DNA of 64,000 bases from CALZIK01 sp945787635 (GTDB lineage Bacteria; Acidobacteriota; Thermoanaerobaculia; Multivoradales; JAHEKO01), in the NCBI GenBank assembly GCA_947259725.1, contig CAMYNM010000001.1, positions 496,001 to 560,000 on the forward strand, in the 5' to 3' direction. How positions within the stretch are numbered: the stretch's first letter is position 1; each line of letters opens with the position of its first letter. Under the pieces are notes generated by a model. That model worked only from the letters and a program-made list of their open reading frames with translations. It did no database searches and was not told where the DNA came from. A program made the position numbers and the translations under genes. Of the stretch, positions 42,826 through 51,954 are shown in pieces.

Positions 42826-42850
42826 GGAACTTTGTCATCGGCGAGGCGTT
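42826..42850 (+). promoter_or_regulatory. Candidate autoregulated ECF promoter
   Basis: GGAAC at 42826-42830 and CGTT at 42847-42850, with a 16-base spacer, match the common ECF promoter pattern. They lie 46 bases before the start of an ECF sigma factor gene, where an autoregulatory promoter would be expected. Confidence 0.5.
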
Positions 42851-42896
42851 ATGGTTCTCGAGGGCAGGCCGCCATCAGACCTTCGCGCCCGATTCC

Positions 42897-43466
42897 ATGT
42901 CCGAATCTCTTCGAATGAGCACCGACGCCGACCTGATCGCTGGCGTGAGGTCGGGGCGGGTTGAAGCCTTCGGTGAGATCGTCGACCGGCACAAGGACGC
43001 CCTGGTCGGCTATCTCTGCCGCCTCCTCGGAAATCGGGACCGCGCCGAGGACGTGGCCCAGGAGGCGTTTCTGCGGCTCTACCAGCGAAGCCAGCGCTAC
43101 GAGGAGCGGGGCCAGCTCAAGGCCTACCTGTTCAGAATCGCGACCAACCTGGTGCGCAGCGAAGAGCGGCGGGCCTTTCGCTGGCATCGCATCCGTGGTT
43201 TCCTGGCGGCCGCCGAGGGCGGACCGCCTCCGCAGGAGCGCAGGCTGCTCGAGAGCGAGCTGCGACAGGAACTGCTCGACGCGATTGCGGAGTTGCCACT
43301 GCGCTACCGAGCGCCGCTGGTCCTGCGCGAGATCGACGGCTGGCAATACCGGGCCATCTCGCAGGCCCTCGGCTGCAGTGAAGGCACGATCAAGTCCAGG
43401 ATTCACCGAGGGCGTAACCTGCTTCGCAAGCGGCTCGCACCCTACTGGCAAGGAGCCACGACATGA
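42897..43466 (+). CDS. ECF-type RNA polymerase sigma factor
   Basis: 189-residue sigma-70 family protein of the ECF group, with region 2 (about 20-90: ALVGYLCRLLGNRDRAEDVAQEAFLRLY in two parts) and region 4 (about 130-180: LPLRYRAPLVLREIDGW, then a helix-turn-helix ending SRIHRGRNLLRK). Lengths and spacing fit the group. I start at the ATG at 42897; an ATG at 42915 is possible, and the longer open frame upstream overlaps the promoter region and has no sigma-like sequence. Its stop overlaps the next start (ATGA), tying it to a probable membrane anti-sigma factor. Confidence 0.9.
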   Translation: MSESLRMSTDADLIAGVRSGRVEAFGEIVDRHKDALVGYLCRLLGNRDRAEDVAQEAFLRLYQRSQRYEERGQLKAYLFRIATNLVRSEERRAFRWHRIRGFLAAAEGGPPPQERRLLESELRQELLDAIAELPLRYRAPLVLREIDGWQYRAISQALGCSEGTIKSRIHRGRNLLRKRLAPYWQGATT

Positions 43467-43897
43467 GGTCATCAAACACGGAGCCACTCGACCGCGAGCT
43501 GCGCGAGCTACCGAGGGTGAGCGCCTCCCCTGGGTTCACGCGACGCGTCTTGCGGCGGCTGGAGAAACCGGCTGCGACTAGCCCGTTGCCGCGTTTCGCG
43601 TGGGTCACTCTAGGCGCCTTGGCCGCTATTCTCACGGTGCTCGCGCTACGACCCGATAACGCGCCGGATCGCCAGGCGCGACTGACGGCCTCCGAGGCTC
43701 GCGAGATCCGGAAGCAGCACGCGCTGCTGGCCGCGGAGCTCGACCGCCTGCGCAGCAACACGGAAGCCGCGGCCCCGATCCTATACCTGGGCGGAGACGA
43801 CGAGGTCGACTACGTTCTGGATCTCTCCCCGTTCCTGCTGTCGCCGGCCGGCGGCATCCTGCCGGCCTCGAGCGACTCGCCACAAGACCACTTTTAG
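43463..43897 (+). CDS. Small single-pass membrane protein, putative anti-sigma factor
   Basis: 144 residues, not recognised as a named family. An N-terminal charged cytoplasmic segment (about 1-42, with FTRRVLRRLEKP) is followed by one transmembrane helix (FAWVTLGALAAILTVLAL, about 45-62), a Glu/Arg-rich helix and a short C-terminal tail. No zinc-binding HxxxCxxC motif is present, so it is not a classical ZAS anti-sigma factor. The translational overlap with the ECF sigma gene and the single-pass topology make an anti-sigma role the natural reading, but this is inference. Confidence 0.65.
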   Translation: MRSSNTEPLDRELRELPRVSASPGFTRRVLRRLEKPAATSPLPRFAWVTLGALAAILTVLALRPDNAPDRQARLTASEAREIRKQHALLAAELDRLRSNTEAAAPILYLGGDDEVDYVLDLSPFLLSPAGGILPASSDSPQDHF

Positions 43898-43926
43898 CGA
43901 TGCTATTCGCTGCACGAGGAGCCCTG

Positions 43927-44784
43927 ATGAACAACCTAGTACGTTTCCACCTGCCGATCGCGCTCACCTTGATCTTCGGGGTTGCGGTCTGCAAAGCCCA
44001 GGAGGAGACCGGCGCCACAGTCGAAAAGACCAAGCACAAAGTGGTGCGCGTGGACTCCGCAGCGGACAATGAGACCGGCACGCCCACAAAGCGCCGCGTC
44101 GTACGCGTTTACACCGGCGCGGAGGGAGAGGGCGAAGAGCGCTCGGAGGTTGTCTATGTCGGCAAGGCCGGTCCCGGCGCCTTCGAGTATTCGTTTCTTC
44201 CCAGCAAACGCGGCTACCTCGGCGTCCAGCTCGTCGAGCTCACTCCCGAGCTGAGAGTGCACTTCGGAGCTCCGGAGGCCGCCGGCGTCCTGGTCTCGCG
44301 CGTCGCCGCGGACAGTCCCGCCGGCACTGCAGGCCTTCGCGTGGGCGACGTGCTGACCGCCATCGACGAAGTGTCGGTGGCCACCAACTTCGACGTCGCG
44401 CGGCGAATCTCGAACTACGAGGACGGCGCTGCGGCCACCCTCGAAGTGTGGCGGGATCGCCGGGTCCAGACGATTACCGCCACCGTCGTAACCCGCGAGA
44501 GACCGGCCATCGACCTGGGTCGTTTCCTGCTCCCCGGCTCCAACCAACTGAGGGAAGGGATCTCGATCGATCTCGACGATCTTCCCGAGCAGGTCATCGA
44601 GATCGATGAAGAGGGGATTCACAAGGCTCTTCGAGACTTCCAGCTCCGCTTCGCGGATCCCGGCATGATGGAGAAGTTCCAAACACTAGAGGGGAATCGC
44701 CTCGATCTTCGCGAGCGCATCCGCGAGCTCGAGCAGCGACTGGAGGAGCTCGAGCGGCATCTCGAGAAGCTCCCCGAGAAATGA
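43927..44784 (+). CDS. Exported PDZ-domain protein
   Basis: 285 residues. A signal peptide (about 1-22, ending CKAQ) leads to a variable region, then a PDZ domain at about 97-195 (RGYLGVQLVEL carboxylate-binding loop; GTAGLRVGDVLTAID). A C-terminal charged coiled coil (LRERIRELEQRLEELERH, about 258-283) would support oligomerisation. No protease domain is present. The start at 43927 has GAGGA 6 bases upstream; an ATG at 43900 lacks one. Third in the sigma/anti-sigma operon, it may sense envelope proteins for the anti-sigma factor, as PDZ proteins do in the sigma-E system; this is inference. Confidence 0.78.
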   Translation: MNNLVRFHLPIALTLIFGVAVCKAQEETGATVEKTKHKVVRVDSAADNETGTPTKRRVVRVYTGAEGEGEERSEVVYVGKAGPGAFEYSFLPSKRGYLGVQLVELTPELRVHFGAPEAAGVLVSRVAADSPAGTAGLRVGDVLTAIDEVSVATNFDVARRISNYEDGAAATLEVWRDRRVQTITATVVTRERPAIDLGRFLLPGSNQLREGISIDLDDLPEQVIEIDEEGIHKALRDFQLRFADPGMMEKFQTLEGNRLDLRERIRELEQRLEELERHLEKLPEK

Positions 44785-44805
44785 GCCGGCTGGAGCCGAG
44801 CCGGC
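44785..44805 (+). terminator. Hairpin directly after the PDZ gene
   Basis: GCCGGCT (44785-44791) and AGCCGGC (44799-44805) form a perfect 7-bp stem with a 7-base loop immediately after the stop codon. No T-run follows, so it may be a rho-dependent or leaky end of the sigma-factor operon. Confidence 0.35.
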
Positions 44806-44825
44806 GCCCGTGCTAGACATGAGAC

Positions 44826-45431
44826 ATGGCGGTCTGCATCGTGCCGGCGGCGGGTTCCTCACGCCGAATGGGGCTTGCCAAGGCTCTGCTGCCGTGGCGA
44901 GGAACGACCGTCGTCGAGACTCTGATCTCCACCCTGCGACGAGGTGGCGTCGAGCGAGTCGTAGTGGTCACGGCCCCGGGTGATTCAGAACTTCAGGATT
45001 TGCTCGCGGCCAGAGCTGACGCCAACGTAACGGTCAATCCCGAGCCCTCCGACGGGATGCTCTCGAGCATCCTGGCCGGCCTGCGCACCGAACTCGGGCG
45101 TCCGGACAGCTCCGCTTCAGCGCTGCTGATCTGCCCCGTCGATCACCCGCTGGTGTCCTCCGACACCGTGGCGCTGCTTCTCTCCCGCCACAGGAGCTCG
45201 GCTCGACACCTTCTGGTGCCGTCTTACCAGGGTCGGCGGGGCCACCCGGTTTTGATTCCGTGGCCCCTCGCGGGCGAGCTCGAAGGGCTGGATCTTGACC
45301 GTGGCCTCCGCCAGTTGTTCGAGGACCGGGAGCCTGCCGTGATCGAAGTACCGGTCTCGGACCCGGGAGTGATCGCCAACCTCAACACTCCCGAGGACTA
45401 TGCCGCCGCCCTCGCCTCACTCGCCCCGTAG
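44826..45431 (+). CDS. MocA-like nucleotidyltransferase (NTP_transf_3)
   Basis: 201-residue GT-A-fold nucleotidyltransferase. The N-terminal loop PAAGSSRRMGLAKALLPWRG matches the molybdenum cofactor cytidylyltransferase (MocA/MobA-like) signature, and CPVDHPL supplies the metal-binding Asp. MocA makes MCD for xanthine-dehydrogenase-type enzymes; none is in the window, so the substrate could be another. It lies 41 bp after the PDZ gene and its 3' end overlaps the convergent YihY gene by 15 bp. Confidence 0.8.
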   Translation: MAVCIVPAAGSSRRMGLAKALLPWRGTTVVETLISTLRRGGVERVVVVTAPGDSELQDLLAARADANVTVNPEPSDGMLSSILAGLRTELGRPDSSASALLICPVDHPLVSSDTVALLLSRHRSSARHLLVPSYQGRRGHPVLIPWPLAGELEGLDLDRGLRQLFEDREPAVIEVPVSDPGVIANLNTPEDYAAALASLAP

Positions 45432-46271
45432 CGGGCCGCGCCGGCGCTCCAGAACGGCGGCGACCTCCGCGCCCAGAAACACCGCCACCGCCGAGAGGTA
45501 GAGCCACAGCATCCACACCAGCACTCCACCGAGAACGCCGTAGACCAGGTTGAGCGAGGAGTAGCGCGCCAGATAAACGCGGAAGAGTACGGTGCCCACG
45601 ACCCAAAGGGCTGTGCCGGTCACGGCCCCTGCGAGGATTCTCCATCCATAGCGCGGGTGATCTGGCGAGGGCAGCACGAAGTAGAGAATCGCCAGCTCCG
45701 TGGTCATACCCAGCCAGATCAGGGGCCACCCCACAGATCCGGACAGAAACCCCAGCCCGGCGGCGACTGCCAGCCGGGGCCCGGCGAGCACTGCCGTCGC
45801 GCCCACTACCAGCAGCACCGAATTGGCCAGTAGCAGCGCCAGCGCGATTGCCTTCTTGCGCCACCAGGGCCTGCGATTCTTGATCCGGTACGCCCGATTG
45901 ATCCCTAGCGCGAGCGAGTCCACGACGCTCGACGCCCACAACAGGGTCAGCAGGGCCGAGATCGACAGTAATCCGGGAGTCGATGCCGACTCGACCTCCA
46001 GAACCATCTTGGAGAGCACCACTCCGGCCTGCTCCGGCAGGCCGGCCGCGATCGATCGCACGAACCTCTCGAGCGCCTCCTGACTACCGAGAAGACCGGC
46101 GAGCGTGAACAGCACCATGGTCGCCGGCACCGAGGCCAGCGATAGATAGAACGCCGCCCGCGCCGCCTCTGCGGAGGCCAGATCGCGGGTCCACGACCGC
46201 TCGACTCGCTTTCGGAGCTGGATCAACCTCCGAATTGACGCTCGCCATGCCGACCTTGGCGGAGGCTGCAT
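45417..46271 (-). CDS. YihY/BrkB family integral membrane protein
   Basis: 284-residue inner-membrane protein with about six hydrophobic helices (for example LLSISALLTLLWASSVVDSL and AIALALLLANSVLLVVGATAV, the latter beginning near residue 145) and the family's AFYLSLASVPA segment in the first helix. YihY/BrkB proteins were once called ribonuclease BN; their actual function is unsettled. The frame is open to 46310, but I start at the ATG at 46271, which avoids overlap with the divergent gene at 46303. Confidence 0.85.
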   Translation of the reverse strand: MQPPPRSAWRASIRRLIQLRKRVERSWTRDLASAEAARAAFYLSLASVPATMVLFTLAGLLGSQEALERFVRSIAAGLPEQAGVVLSKMVLEVESASTPGLLSISALLTLLWASSVVDSLALGINRAYRIKNRRPWWRKKAIALALLLANSVLLVVGATAVLAGPRLAVAAGLGFLSGSVGWPLIWLGMTTELAILYFVLPSPDHPRYGWRILAGAVTGTALWVVGTVLFRVYLARYSSLNLVYGVLGGVLVWMLWLYLSAVAVFLGAEVAAVLERRRGPLRGE

Positions 46272-46302
46272 TTTCACCCTGCTAGGATACCGCTCGGCCC
46301 CG

Positions 46303-46674
46303 ATGCCCACCTACACGCGCGATGACGGCAAGCCGATCGTCCAGTTCGATGCCGATCTCGAGCTTTCTCCTTTCGCACTCTACCGTCGCTTGAAAAGCGA
46401 GCACCCGCCGCTTCTGGTGGACGGGCGCAAGGCCGGGGGAAACCGCACCCTGGAAGGAGCTCTCCCCTACCCCGGTGACGATTGGACGCCGGCTTGCGGT
46501 GACGCCGATGTCGTGGTCTTCGACGACGATGGTAGTGAAGCTCACGCGTTCGTCGCCGGCCTGCGCACGCGAGGCTGCGCGCGCGCACGATTGCTCTTCG
46601 GCGGGCTCGACCTCTACGAGTTCTCGCTCGATCCCGATGTGGTGGGCGGGGCTACGTTTCTGGTCCGGTCCTGA
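46303..46674 (+). CDS. Hypothetical protein, possible rhodanese-like fold
   Basis: 123 residues, soluble, not recognised with confidence. The pattern ADVVVFDDDGSEAHAFVAGL, then LLFGGLDLYEF, resembles the end of a rhodanese domain (active-site loop, helix, then EGG-type loop), but there is no cysteine at the active-site position. It could be a non-catalytic rhodanese-like protein or something unrelated. It is a single gene between divergent yihY and convergent korB. Confidence 0.5.
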   Translation: MPTYTRDDGKPIVQFDADLELSPFALYRRLKSEHPPLLVDGRKAGGNRTLEGALPYPGDDWTPACGDADVVVFDDDGSEAHAFVAGLRTRGCARARLLFGGLDLYEFSLDPDVVGGATFLVRS

Positions 46675-46701
46675 CGCTTTGCACGCGCCGGGGTACGAGC
46701 C

Positions 46702-47736
46702 CTATTGAACCCGCCCGTCCTCGCCGACCTTCCAGATCTCCCCTGAGTAGATCAAATCCTCGAGCGTGCCCTCGCCCTTGGCCGCTATCTCATGCTGAAT
46801 CTGGGCGAGAATCTGGTCTTCATATACCGGCTTCTTCACGTCCCGCAAAATACCGATCGGCGTCGGAAAATCCGGCGGCGTCATCTGCGCCAGCAGGAAT
46901 GCCATCCCGGAGTTGTCGAGGGTTTCGTCCCAGACCAGGCAGTCCTTCTCGGAGTGCTCGCCTCCCAGCTCGATGACCTCGAGCTCGGTGCCGTTGAGCC
47001 GAATGCCCCGGTTGCTCTCCTTGCCGAAAATGAGGGGCTGGCCGTGCTCGAGAGAAACGCTTTGATCGTCGCGCACTCCCTTGTCGGTCATGTAGGTAAA
47101 GGCCTTGTCGTTGAAGATGTTGCAGTTCTGGTAGATCTCGACGAAGGCCGTGCCCTCGTGACGGGCCGCGCGAAGCATCGTCTCCTGGAGATGCTTCTGA
47201 AAGATATCGACACTGCGGGCGACAAACGTGGCGCCCGCTCCGATCGCGAGCGACAGCGGATTGAACGGATTGTCCAGCGAGCCGAACGGCGTGGACTTGG
47301 TTCGCTTACCGACCTCGCTGGTGGGCGAATACTGGCCCTTGGTCAGGCCGTAGATGCGGTTGTTGAACATCAGGATCTTGACGCCGACGTTGCGCCGCAG
47401 GATGTGGATCAGGTGATTGCCGCCGATCGACATGGCGTCCCCGTCACCGGTGGCGATCCAGACCTCGAGCTCGGGCCGCGCGGCCTTGAGCCCGGTCGCG
47501 ATCGCCGGAGCGCGCCCATGGATGGTATGAAAACCGAAGGTGTCCATGTAGTAGGGAAACCGGCTCGAGCAGCCGATCCCCGAGACGACCACAAACTTTT
47601 CCTTGGGAATGCCAAGCTCGGGTAGGACCATCTGAACCGACTTGAGGATCGCGTAGTCACCGCAACCCGGGCACCAGCGCACCTCCTGGTCGGACTGGAA
47701 GTCCTTCTTGGTCAGAACCGGCAGCTCAGTGGACAT
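46702..47736 (-). CDS. korB: 2-oxoacid:ferredoxin oxidoreductase, beta subunit (KorB type)
   Basis: 344-residue ThDP-binding subunit of 2-oxoglutarate (or other 2-oxoacid):ferredoxin oxidoreductase, which decarboxylates the acid, forms the CoA thioester and reduces ferredoxin. It has the Fe-S cysteines in WCPGCGD (C22, C25), GIGCSS (C56) and YQNCNIF, and the ThDP motif GDGDAMSIGGNH...NN. The start is the ATG at 47736, overlapping the end of korA by 11 bp; the longer frame adds 30 basic residues from inside korA. Length and order (korA then korB) are standard. Confidence 0.92.
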   Translation of the reverse strand: MSTELPVLTKKDFQSDQEVRWCPGCGDYAILKSVQMVLPELGIPKEKFVVVSGIGCSSRFPYYMDTFGFHTIHGRAPAIATGLKAARPELEVWIATGDGDAMSIGGNHLIHILRRNVGVKILMFNNRIYGLTKGQYSPTSEVGKRTKSTPFGSLDNPFNPLSLAIGAGATFVARSVDIFQKHLQETMLRAARHEGTAFVEIYQNCNIFNDKAFTYMTDKGVRDDQSVSLEHGQPLIFGKESNRGIRLNGTELEVIELGGEHSEKDCLVWDETLDNSGMAFLLAQMTPPDFPTPIGILRDVKKPVYEDQILAQIQHEIAAKGEGTLEDLIYSGEIWKVGEDGRVQ

Positions 47737-49609
47737 TGTTCGAACCCTCCAGAATCTCGGCGATCTTGCCCGAAATCTCGTGTCTGTAGAACGGTTTGCC
47801 CTGCACCTTGGAGTATGAGACGACATCCTTGAGGTAACGGGCTCGAATCAACAACGAGAGCTGACCGCCGTTCATCTCCGGAATCAGGACGTGTCGGAAC
47901 TTGCCGAGAGTCTCTTCCAAGTTCTTGGGAAACGGGTTGATATGCCGCAGGTGCGCGCGGGCCACCTTGTGACCCTGCTTGCGCGACTCGATGACGGCTC
48001 CGGTGATCGAGCCGAGCGTGCTCCCCCACCCCAGCACGAGGATCTCGGCGTCTGGGTCGCCGTGCACTTCCACATCCGGAATATCGTCGGCGATTCGCTC
48101 GACTTTGGCTGCCCGCAGATCGGTCATGAGCTGGTGATTGTCGGCGTCGTAGGAGACGTTTCCGGTGAGGTGCTCTTTCTCGAGCCCGCCGACGCGATGC
48201 TCGAGACCCGGCGTGCCGGGAATCGCCCACGGTCGCGCAAGGGTCTTTTCGTCGCGCCGGTAGGGCTGAAAACCGTCGGGGCTGGTATGAAATTCGGTTC
48301 GCAGATCGGGCAGATCCTCCAATTTCGGCAGCAGCCAGGGCTCTGAGCCGTTGGCGATGTAACCGTCCGACATGAGCAACACAGGAACCATGTAGCGAAT
48401 CGCGATTCGGCAGGCTTCCAGGGTCGCGTCGAAGGCGTCGCCCGGCGATGCCGCCGCCACCACCGGCACCGGCGACTCGCCGTTCCTGCCGAACATCGCC
48501 TGCAGCAGGTCCGACTGCTCGGTCTTGGTCGGCAAACCGGTGGAGGGGCCGCCGCGCTGGATGTTGCAGACCACCAGCGGCAACTCCACGATCACGGCTA
48601 GGTTGATGGCTTCGGATTTGAGCGCCAGCCCCGGACCACTGGTGGTGGTCACCGCCAGGGCTCCACCGAAGGCGGCCCCGATGGCGGAGCAGACCGCCGC
48701 GATCTCGTCCTCCGCCTGGAACGTGGTCACGCCGAAGTTCTTGAACCGCGAGACCTCGTGCAGGATGTCGCTCGCCGGAGTGATCGGGTACGAGCCCAGA
48801 AACAGCGGCAGACCGCTTCGCCGGCTGGCGGCGACCAGCCCGAGCGACACGGCGCTGTTGCCCATGATGTTCCGGTAGGTCCCAGCCGGCAGCTTCGCCG
48901 GGCTGATCTCGTATCGGGTCTGAAACGTCTGGGTGATGTCGCAGAAATTGTATCCGGCCTTCATCGCCTTGATGTTGGCCTCGGCGATCTCCGGGCGCTT
49001 GGCGAACTTCTCGCGCAGCCATGCGATCGAGTTGTCGAGCGGACGGCTGAACAGCCAATACACCATGCCGAGGGCAAAGAAGTTCTTGCACCGGTTCTTG
49101 GTGCGGCCGTCTAGATCGACCTCCTCGAGGGAGGTCATGGTCATTTTGGTGATTCCAGCGGGCACCACTCGATACCCCGTGAGGGAGTCACTTTCCAGCG
49201 GGTCCGAGTCGTAGCCGGCCTTCTTGAGATTACCGGCCTTGAACTCGTCGGTATTGACAATCAGGATGCCGCCCTGCTTGAGATCGCCAAGCGATTTCTT
49301 GAGGGCCGCGGGGTTCATCGCCACGAGGACGTCGGGCGCGTCGCCGGGAGTATGAATGTCGTAGTCCGCGATCCGCACCTGGAACGCTGAAACTCCCGGC
49401 AGGGTGCCGGCGGGCGCCCGGATCTCGGCCGGAAAGTCGGGCAGCGTCGCCAGATCGTTGCCCACCTGGGCGGATGTGCTGGTGAACTGGGTGCCGGTCA
49501 ACTGCATCCCGTCGCCGGAATCGCCGGCGAACCGCACGACCACGTCGTCGATTCGCTCGGTGGCGGGAGGCGTCGTTCGAGTCGGGGTTTCGGAGGTTGT
49601 ATCCGTCAT
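47726..49609 (-). CDS. korA: 2-oxoacid:ferredoxin oxidoreductase, fused gamma-alpha subunit (KorA type)
   Basis: 627 residues, with the gamma domain (about 20-205: FAGDSGDGMQLTG) fused ahead of the alpha domain (about 225-600), which has GSYPITPASDILHE, EDEIAAVCSAIGA and the CNIQRGGPSTGLPTKTEQSD region in two parts, typical of KorA. No ferredoxin-type delta subunit is fused or adjacent, as usual for Kor. It is 33 bp downstream of nuoI in the same operon, which places a ferredoxin reducer next to the iron-sulfur arm of complex I. Confidence 0.92.
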   Translation of the reverse strand: MTDTTSETPTRTTPPATERIDDVVVRFAGDSGDGMQLTGTQFTSTSAQVGNDLATLPDFPAEIRAPAGTLPGVSAFQVRIADYDIHTPGDAPDVLVAMNPAALKKSLGDLKQGGILIVNTDEFKAGNLKKAGYDSDPLESDSLTGYRVVPAGITKMTMTSLEEVDLDGRTKNRCKNFFALGMVYWLFSRPLDNSIAWLREKFAKRPEIAEANIKAMKAGYNFCDITQTFQTRYEISPAKLPAGTYRNIMGNSAVSLGLVAASRRSGLPLFLGSYPITPASDILHEVSRFKNFGVTTFQAEDEIAAVCSAIGAAFGGALAVTTTSGPGLALKSEAINLAVIVELPLVVCNIQRGGPSTGLPTKTEQSDLLQAMFGRNGESPVPVVAAASPGDAFDATLEACRIAIRYMVPVLLMSDGYIANGSEPWLLPKLEDLPDLRTEFHTSPDGFQPYRRDEKTLARPWAIPGTPGLEHRVGGLEKEHLTGNVSYDADNHQLMTDLRAAKVERIADDIPDVEVHGDPDAEILVLGWGSTLGSITGAVIESRKQGHKVARAHLRHINPFPKNLEETLGKFRHVLIPEMNGGQLSLLIRARYLKDVVSYSKVQGKPFYRHEISGKIAEILEGSNNVH

Positions 49610-49642
49610 GTGTTCAAAGATCCTGTTTGTGGCCCTTCGGAG

Positions 49643-50260
49643 TTAGGAGGCTTTCGCCTCGGAGCCGCCATGGTGGCGTTTCCTCGCCTCGCCGACGAGA
49701 TCGACCACGCCTTCGCGAATGGCCGCCCGCTGCGCTTCTTCTTCGGGATACCGCGGGCGGTAACCCAACTTGGAAGCATCGTAGGTGTAAGGTTTGGACA
49801 ATTCTTCTTTAGTCGCGATCGACTGATCGCGACTGAAGTAAGCCATGTCGTAGTTGTTGCTCATGATGATCGCTTCTTCCGGACAGGCGTCCACGCAGTA
49901 GCCGCAGAATACGCACCGCAGCATATCGATGTCGTAGACGACTGGGTATTTCTCGATGTTGACGTCCGGGTGCTCGCCGGCTTCGATCGTGATGCACTCG
50001 GCCGGGCAGGCGGTGGCGCACAAGAAACAGGCCACGCAGCGCAGCGAACCGTCCGGCCGGGCGGTCAGGATGTGATGCCCGCGAAACCTGTGAGAGTAGT
50101 TGCGCCGTTCTTCCGGGTATTGAATGGTGTAACTGCGCCCGCGGCGGAACACGTTGCGCAGAAAGTGCTTGAGAGTGATCCACAGACCCGCTAAAAGCGG
50201 CAGGTAGAGGCGTTCGGCGAGCGAGTATTTGTACGGCCGGGTTGCTTTGGGATGGCTCAC
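49643..50260 (-). CDS. nuoI: NADH-quinone oxidoreductase subunit I
   Basis: 205-residue peripheral-arm subunit of complex I carrying two [4Fe-4S] clusters (N6a and N6b): CVACFLCATACP and CVFCGYCVDACP. It starts at the GTG at 50260, whose GTGA overlaps the nuoCD stop; the frame upstream of that point runs inside nuoCD and is not similar to NuoI. The N-terminal amphipathic region (LYLPLLAGLWITLKHFL) fits membrane-side docking. In this operon nuoI follows nuoCD directly; nuoEFG and nuoH, their usual neighbours, are missing. Confidence 0.93.
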   Translation of the reverse strand: MSHPKATRPYKYSLAERLYLPLLAGLWITLKHFLRNVFRRGRSYTIQYPEERRNYSHRFRGHHILTARPDGSLRCVACFLCATACPAECITIEAGEHPDVNIEKYPVVYDIDMLRCVFCGYCVDACPEEAIIMSNNYDMAYFSRDQSIATKEELSKPYTYDASKLGYRPRYPEEEAQRAAIREGVVDLVGEARKRHHGGSEAKAS

Positions 50261-51954
50261 CGCTCCAACTCCCCGGCGATGACGTTGAGGCCGCCCAGCG
50301 AGACCACCGCGTCGGAAACCGTGCCTCCGCGGATCAAGTCCGAAAACGTGGACATGATCGGAAAGCACGGCGGCCGCACCTTCAATCTGTATGGTTTGCC
50401 TGAGCCGTCGCTTATCGCGTAGAAGCCCAGCTCGCCGTTGGCCCCTTCGACCATCGAGTAGACCTCGCCGGCCGGCACCTGGATTCCATCCATGATCAGT
50501 TTGAAGTGGTAGATCATGGCCTCCATCTGGTTGTAGGCGTCTTCCTTCGGCGGCAGGGCGATATGGGGGTCGTCGATTATGTGCGGACCCTCGGGCATGC
50601 CCCGGTCCAGCAGCTGGCGGATAATCTTCAACGACTCGCGGATCTCCAGCATGCGGACGCGGTACCGATCGTAGACGTCGCCGCCGGGCAAGACCGGCAC
50701 GTTCCAATCCACCGTATCGTACAGATCGTAGGGGTGATCGCGCCGAACGTCATTGGCCACGCCCGAGGCGCGCAGACACGGCCCGGTCCAACCCCAGTTG
50801 ACGGCTTCCTCACCCGAGATTGCTGCGACCCCTACCGAGCGGTCCAGCCAAATGCGATTCTTGTTGACCAGCCGTTCGATGTCGTCCATGAAGCCGGGAA
50901 TCATCTCCAGCAGCCGCCTGCAATGAGCCTCGAAATCCGGCGGCAGGTCCTCGGCCAGGCCACCGATTCGACAGTACGAGACCGTCAGCCGGGCTCCCGA
51001 GCAAGCCTCCAGCAACCCGTAAATCTCTTCGCGAGGCTGGAAGAAGTACCAGAAATTGGTCAGCGCGCCGGCATCCACAAGGGTCGAGCCATTGCACACG
51101 CAGTGGTCCATGATTCGCGAGAACTCGGACAGGATGGTGCGCGCCCACACCGCCTTGGGCGGGGCCTCGACTCCGAGCAGGCTCTCGACCGCGCGGCAAT
51201 ACCCGACGTTGTTGATGAACGACGAGCAGTAGTTGAGCCGATCCGTATAGGGAATCACCTGCTGCCAGGTGTGGGTCTCGGCCATCTTCTCGAAGCAACG
51301 GTGGAGATAGCCGATCTCGACCTCACTTGCGGTGATCACCTCTCCGTCGAGATGAGCCACCACGCGAAAGGTCCCGTGCATGGCCGGGTGCGACGGACCG
51401 ATGTTGATCGTCATCTGCTCGAACATGTCGTCGTCCGACTCGCCGTCGTCCGGTCTCGGCTGAGGCCGGTAGACCTTGTCCTCGGTCAGGATCCAGCGCC
51501 GAGCCGCATCGTAATCCTTGCGCAGCGGGTGCCCCTCAAACGCCTCGTGGGTGAGAATCCGCCTGAGATTCTTGTGGCCTTCGAAGCGCAGCCCGAACAT
51601 GTCGAAGGCCTCGCGCTCGAACCAGTTCGCCGCCTTCCAGATGCCCGCGAGCGACGGCAGGACCGGATCGTCCTCCGGCACCGGCACCTTCAACCGCAAC
51701 CGCTCCTTCCGCTCAACGGAATAGAGATGGTAGATCGCCTCGAAGCGATCCGGGCGGCCGGGGAAGTCCGCGCCGCAGAGATCGAGCAGAAGGTCGAACC
51801 CCGACGCGCTGTCCGCCTGCAACTCGGCCGCCAGCTCCTTGAGCGAATCGCGGTGAACGATCCACGTAGGCTGATCGAGACCTGCTACCGGAACGACGCT
51901 GTCGGGGGGGTACTTCTCAAGCAGCGGCACTGGAGCCGTCACTGTCAGAGGCAC
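50257..51954 (-). CDS. nuoCD: NADH-quinone oxidoreductase fused subunits C and D
   Basis: 565 residues. NuoC-like part (about 1-165: ANWFEREAFDMFGLRFEGH) is joined to the NuoD 49-kDa subunit (about 178-565), which starts TINIGPSHPAMHGTFR and contains EIGYLHRCFEK, the quinone-site region. Both halves are near full length. The fusion occurs in several phyla, including enterobacteria. The 5' end overlaps nuoB by 38 bp and the 3' end overlaps nuoI by 4. Confidence 0.93.
   Translation of the reverse strand: MPLTVTAPVPLLEKYPPDSVVPVAGLDQPTWIVHRDSLKELAAELQADSASGFDLLLDLCGADFPGRPDRFEAIYHLYSVERKERLRLKVPVPEDDPVLPSLAGIWKAANWFEREAFDMFGLRFEGHKNLRRILTHEAFEGHPLRKDYDAARRWILTEDKVYRPQPRPDDGESDDDMFEQMTINIGPSHPAMHGTFRVVAHLDGEVITASEVEIGYLHRCFEKMAETHTWQQVIPYTDRLNYCSSFINNVGYCRAVESLLGVEAPPKAVWARTILSEFSRIMDHCVCNGSTLVDAGALTNFWYFFQPREEIYGLLEACSGARLTVSYCRIGGLAEDLPPDFEAHCRRLLEMIPGFMDDIERLVNKNRIWLDRSVGVAAISGEEAVNWGWTGPCLRASGVANDVRRDHPYDLYDTVDWNVPVLPGGDVYDRYRVRMLEIRESLKIIRQLLDRGMPEGPHIIDDPHIALPPKEDAYNQMEAMIYHFKLIMDGIQVPAGEVYSMVEGANGELGFYAISDGSGKPYRLKVRPPCFPIMSTFSDLIRGGTVSDAVVSLGGLNVIAGELER

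Noticed and set aside
46303..46674. Active rhodanese
   Set aside because: No cysteine at the expected active-site loop; kept as a hypothetical protein.
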